Source: Mangifera indica (Eukaryota; Streptophyta; Magnoliopsida; Sapindales; Anacardiaceae). Taken from it: a stretch of 64,000 bases of DNA. The stretch is taken from positions 5,642,001 to 5,706,000 of the forward strand of contig NC_058146.1 in assembly GCF_011075055.1 (NCBI RefSeq), written 5' to 3'. Below, piece by piece: positions 60,596-64,000 of this stretch. Each line of letters begins with the position of its first letter. Position 1 is the first letter of the stretch. The notes under the pieces are model-generated. The model did not search any database, was not told the origin of the DNA, and worked only from the letters and a program-made list of their open reading frames with translations. The position numbers were made by a program, and so were the translations under genes.

Positions 60596-62560
60596 ATGGG
60601 AGAGGAGGTCAACAAGGCACAAATACCACCCGTTAAGCCACACTTTGTGCTGGTCCATGGTATGAGTGGAGGAGCTTGGTGCTGGTTCAAAATCAGAAGC
60701 CTCATGGAGAATTCTGGGTACAAAGTCTCATGTATTGACCTCAAAAGTGCGGGAATTGATCCTTCTGATGCTAATTCTATTCATTCTTTTGATGATTACA
60801 ATAAACCCTTAATCGACTTCATGTCTGCCTTGCCTCACGATGAACAGGTTTGTTATAATATAAACTTACATGCATGACATGTATCTTGATTACTTTGTAA
60901 TCATCATATTCATATTAAATGGTCCTTTTGAAGGTGATACTGGTGGGGCACAGTGCCGGCGGCTTAAGCATAACGCAGGCCACCCACAAGTTCGCAAAGA
61001 AAATCCGGTTGGCTGTGTATGTTGCAGCCACCATGCTGAAACACGGATTCTGTGCAGATCAAGATGCCAAAGATGTAAACCAAATTTCTTTCCCTCTATA
61101 TGATTAAACTTCCTTCTGGTAGATAATTCTGATAGAGTTGATAGAGTGTCAGATGTCAAACACTGAGCTTACCTAATCATAATGTGATTCCAGGATTTTA
61201 CAGCCTGTGAAATTTCAATTATTTTATTGACATTTCTTTGCTTTCACATTTGACTTACATCCAAAGCATGCATATAGGATCAAATTGAACATTTTGAGGT
61301 TGAAAATTTCTTAATTGAATGTTGAGGGCAGGCTTGAAAAGAGCCCAGAATTAAATGGCTGATTGATGGTGTACCAGCAAAGCTGCGATTTTCAGTCTTC
61401 TCTTCAATTATCATTTTCTTTTACTTGTCAAGTGATGAAATGGGAATTAGCTGACATTGCCATTGTCTTTATTTTCAATCATTAATGTGCATTGTTGAAT
61501 CCGCCCACCCATGATTTCAGATGGGCCTGTAAGAATATAATAATAGACAGTAACTATGCTTTGCTAATGCTGGCTATATGGCGCAGGGCGTCCCTGATTT
61601 ATCCCAATTTGGTGATGTTTACGCGTTTAGATTTGGCTTGGGAGGTAATCAGCCTCCAACAAGCGCCATTGTGAAGAAAGAATTCCAGAGAAAAATCATC
61701 TATCAAATGAGTCCTCCAGAGGTCAGTGGCCATACTTTCTGAAAATGCTTTATTTGGTGGTAACAGACATTCAACCCCATATGCCGTACTCATTCCTAAA
61801 ATGGTGGACTGATTTTTGTTTTTCTAACTAGTAACCCCACCTTAGGTAAAATCTCAGGTGTAATTAGAGTCATAACTATTAAATTTGGATCCACAACTAT
61901 TAAATAGTCTCGACTCGAACTTAAACTTTTTTAAGAATTTATTCAGGAATTTCACACTTTTAACCTGTAAAATTATATCTTAAGGGTACACACCATTGAT
62001 ATTTTCATGATCTCTTTTGTCCATCCGTTTCACGTGCCATAAAAGATGATATTACGTCAGATTCACACTGCCCGGGTACTGCCAGCCACAGACATACTTG
62101 CATCTGGCAATCCAATTAAAAAGATAAAGACGAAGAAGAACATAACATTACACATGGAAATGAGAAAAAAGACGAAAAACATGTACCCTTAAAGTGCATG
62201 CATATTGAATTCATAATGCAAATTTTGTATCTTTGTGAAGGAAAAAAAAAAAAAAACTGGTTTAATTTGGTGCAGGATTCCACTCTAGCTGCTATGCTTT
62301 TGAAGCCAGGACCTGTTCTAGCACTAAAATCTGCCAGGTTCAGCCAAGAGAATGAGAGTGTGGAGGGTGTGCCTCGTGTTTGCATCAAAACACTAAATGA
62401 TAATGTTTTGAAAGCAGAGCAACAAGATGCCATGATAAAGAGATGGCCACCATCTAATGTTTATGTTTTGGAGAGTGACCACAGCCCATTTTTCTCCACC
62501 CCATTTCTGCTATTCGGCTTGCTTGTCAAAGCTGCTGCTTCTATTGGGTACTGTATCTAG
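60596..62560 (+). CDS. MES17: Methylesterase, MES17-like (alpha/beta hydrolase)
   Basis: Four exons (60596-60847, 60934-61074, 61587-61721, 62276-62560) join in frame to 270 codons. The product opens MGEEVNKAQIPPVKPHFVLV and has the oxyanion motif HGMSGGAWCWFK, the nucleophile elbow VGHSAGGLS (Ser91), the acid KTLNDNVL (Asp218) and the base LESDHSPFF (His245), a full catalytic triad. The stretch GVPDLSQFGDVYAFRFGLG is typical of the MES17 branch. The family removes methyl groups from methyl-IAA, methyl-salicylate or methyl-jasmonate; Arabidopsis MES17 prefers methyl-IAA, so this enzyme probably releases free auxin. It has no signal peptide and is expected in the cytosol. Length and intron positions fit the family. 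Its Arabidopsis counterpart At3g10870 is from memory. Confidence 0.92.
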
Positions 62561-63627
62561 TTTGCTTAGGATGAAATAAATGTATGTCCATTCAAAAGAT
62601 TAATTTGATTTTCGTATTAATGCAATTGAAACCTTTGTAGCATTTGGGTGGAATTTGCCAAATTCTTTGTGTTTTGAAGTGGTCTGATGTTTGACCAGAC
62701 ATATAAACTTTAAATGAAGAGAAACAAAAAATTCAAAACCGCTGAATTGGTAGTAGGCACAATATTACTCTCATTGCTACTCCCACATTGTCCTTACTCC
62801 TTAACCCATTGATGAATAGGCATTAACTTGTAAGTTACAATAATGTTAAGCTGTGGAATTTTTTATTAGAGATTTCTTTTTATAACCTTATATCAATTAT
62901 GTAAATAGAACAAGTTTTCACTTGGGATTCCATCTATGTTGAACTAAATTAAGCTTAGGGTTGGCTCAAACTCTCTCGTTCGTTCAAATTGATACCAATA
63001 TCATCAAAGGGTTGTTGACTAGGTAAACAATATCATATAAGGGGTGAATAATGTTGTTGAATGATGAAGAGTGTCATCATGATGAGTATATCTGAAGCCA
63101 AGTTATGAAGCTACATATACAGTTCAAAATTAACTCGTTTGAGTTGAATTAGTTTGAATTAGATCATTCTCTAATGTTCTAATTTTTAAAATATAAGTTA
63201 TTAGTACAATCAAGAGCTATTAAAACATTCGTTCTTTAATTAAAACTTTAAATTGTTACATCAATTTGTTAAATTTTGCGGTCAATGTTTTGATCAAAAT
63301 TATCAAACATTTATTTAAAATATGTTGATCACCAATTATATTATAATAAGAATTTTTAATTTAAAAACATGACCTCAAAAGATGTCGACATGAATAAGAA
63401 CAAAGCCATGCCGGAGTGAAACTTGGAATTAAATAATACAAGTTAGAAGGAACATTAGATCACCCGCAATATTTGCACGAATCAATTCAATTTCATATGC
63501 ATTGCCATTCTAGATAAGTGATGTTGTTGAAATGACTCAACCAAATCATTTTTGTTTTATCAGTGGTGGCTAACGCAACTTCAAACTTAAGTACGGTCAA
63601 ATATCTATCGTAATGTATTGAATAATC
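62561..63627. other. 3' flank of MES17-like gene and intergenic sequence
   Basis: The first 150-200 bp should be the 3' untranslated region. The rest is AT-rich with no gene or clear element. Confidence 0.5.
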
Positions 63628-63720
63628 AAGAAAATAAACGTCCAAGATGATGGTCAATGTCAATTTTTCCCAAGAAATTATTAAATTATTTGTTGACTTT
63701 TTATGTTGAACTTTCACCGA
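63628..63720. repeat. Dispersed repeat, third copy
   Basis: GTCCAAGATGATGGTCAATG and GAAATTATTAAATTATTTGT match the left half of the repeat at 56935-57125. Confidence 0.6.
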
Positions 63721-63721
63721 T

Positions 63722-63870
63722 ATAAATACGTTTTGATATATATCAATTTTATATATAAATAATGATATATTATGTCAAAATTAAATAGTTTTAAATAAGA
63801 AATAAAATAACACCTAATCACGTAGTAATAAATTATTATTTATGTATAAGGTTGTACACATAATTTATTG
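63722..63870. repeat. Palindromic MITE, copy 15
   Basis: Contains AATAATGATATATTATG, AAAATAACACCTAATCACGT and the arm GTACACATAATTTATTG. As at 57.1 kb, it directly follows a copy of the dispersed repeat, so the two may have spread as one unit. Confidence 0.6.
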
Positions 63871-64000
63871 TTAATTAATATTTGTTTACCTTGGATCCCA
63901 AATGTTAGTAAAACTGATGAAATATTAAAATTTTTAAGGTACAAACCTTAATTTTAGACTATGTTATGTTTGTAAAATCTTGATTTATTTGGTGCAATAG

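Noticed and set aside
60870..61159. Alternative frames over MES17 exon 2
   Set aside because: They overlap the exon encoding VILVGHSAGG, which joins in phase to both neighbours; the others do not.
2175..63870. CRISPR-like array made by the repeated palindromes
   Set aside because: Copies are dispersed over 60 kb, diverged and not regularly spaced, and the genome is a plant's.

Overview
The window looks like nuclear DNA of a broad-leaved (eudicot) plant. It is AT-rich, its genes are split by short GT-AG introns, and it carries plant-only families (two group III WRKY factors, an EDR4-like zinc-ribbon protein, a chloroplast-type ABC1 kinase, a NET/KIP1-like actin-binding protein and a MES esterase). 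Many small non-autonomous DNA transposons lie between the genes. No rRNA, tRNA, CRISPR, bacterial or viral genes were seen. I rebuilt exon structures by hand from splice sites and reading frames; every multi-exon CDS reported as intact closes in frame.

Layout: 2.6-10.0 kb (-), a 21-exon SCY1-like pseudokinase of the CTEXP type. 13.9-16.9 kb (+), WRKY55-like. 18.3-22.8 kb, a decayed Ty1/copia element whose 3' LTR was split by a hAT element and a second, probably Mutator-like, insertion. 23.0-24.2 kb (-), WRKY70/54-like. 27.5-29.9 kb (+), a TrhO-type rhodanese protein. 30.4-31.6 kb (+), the tiny two-exon QCR10. 33.3-37.0 kb (-), ABC1K9-like. 38.1-39.2 kb (+), a truncated inverted copy of EDR4. 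40.4-44.1 kb, retroelement and hAT debris. 44.6-47.4 kb (-), EDR4-like. 50.8-52.8 kb (-), a NET/KIP1-like coiled-coil gene with a broken first coding exon. 53.7-60.4 kb, mostly transposon debris. 60.6-62.6 kb (+), MES17-like methylesterase.

From memory of Arabidopsis, CTEXP, WRKY55, WRKY54, the rhodanese protein and QCR10 match the run At2g40730-At2g40765 in the same order. ABC1K9 and EDR4 match At5g05200/At5g05190, and MES17 is At3g10870. The window therefore seems to join two ancestral blocks that are separate in Arabidopsis, with the join at about 31.6-33.3 kb. Several genes share a defence or hormone theme (WRKY70/54, WRKY55, EDR4, MES17), but they are not an operon and I infer no common regulation.

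The most notable points are the three-layer nested insertion in the copia 3' LTR, the inverted EDR4 duplicate that forms a new open chimeric ORF, the apparent one-base loss in the NET gene, a likely GC-AG intron in ABC1K9, and at least fifteen copies of one short palindromic MITE family. I found no clearly new multi-gene biological system.
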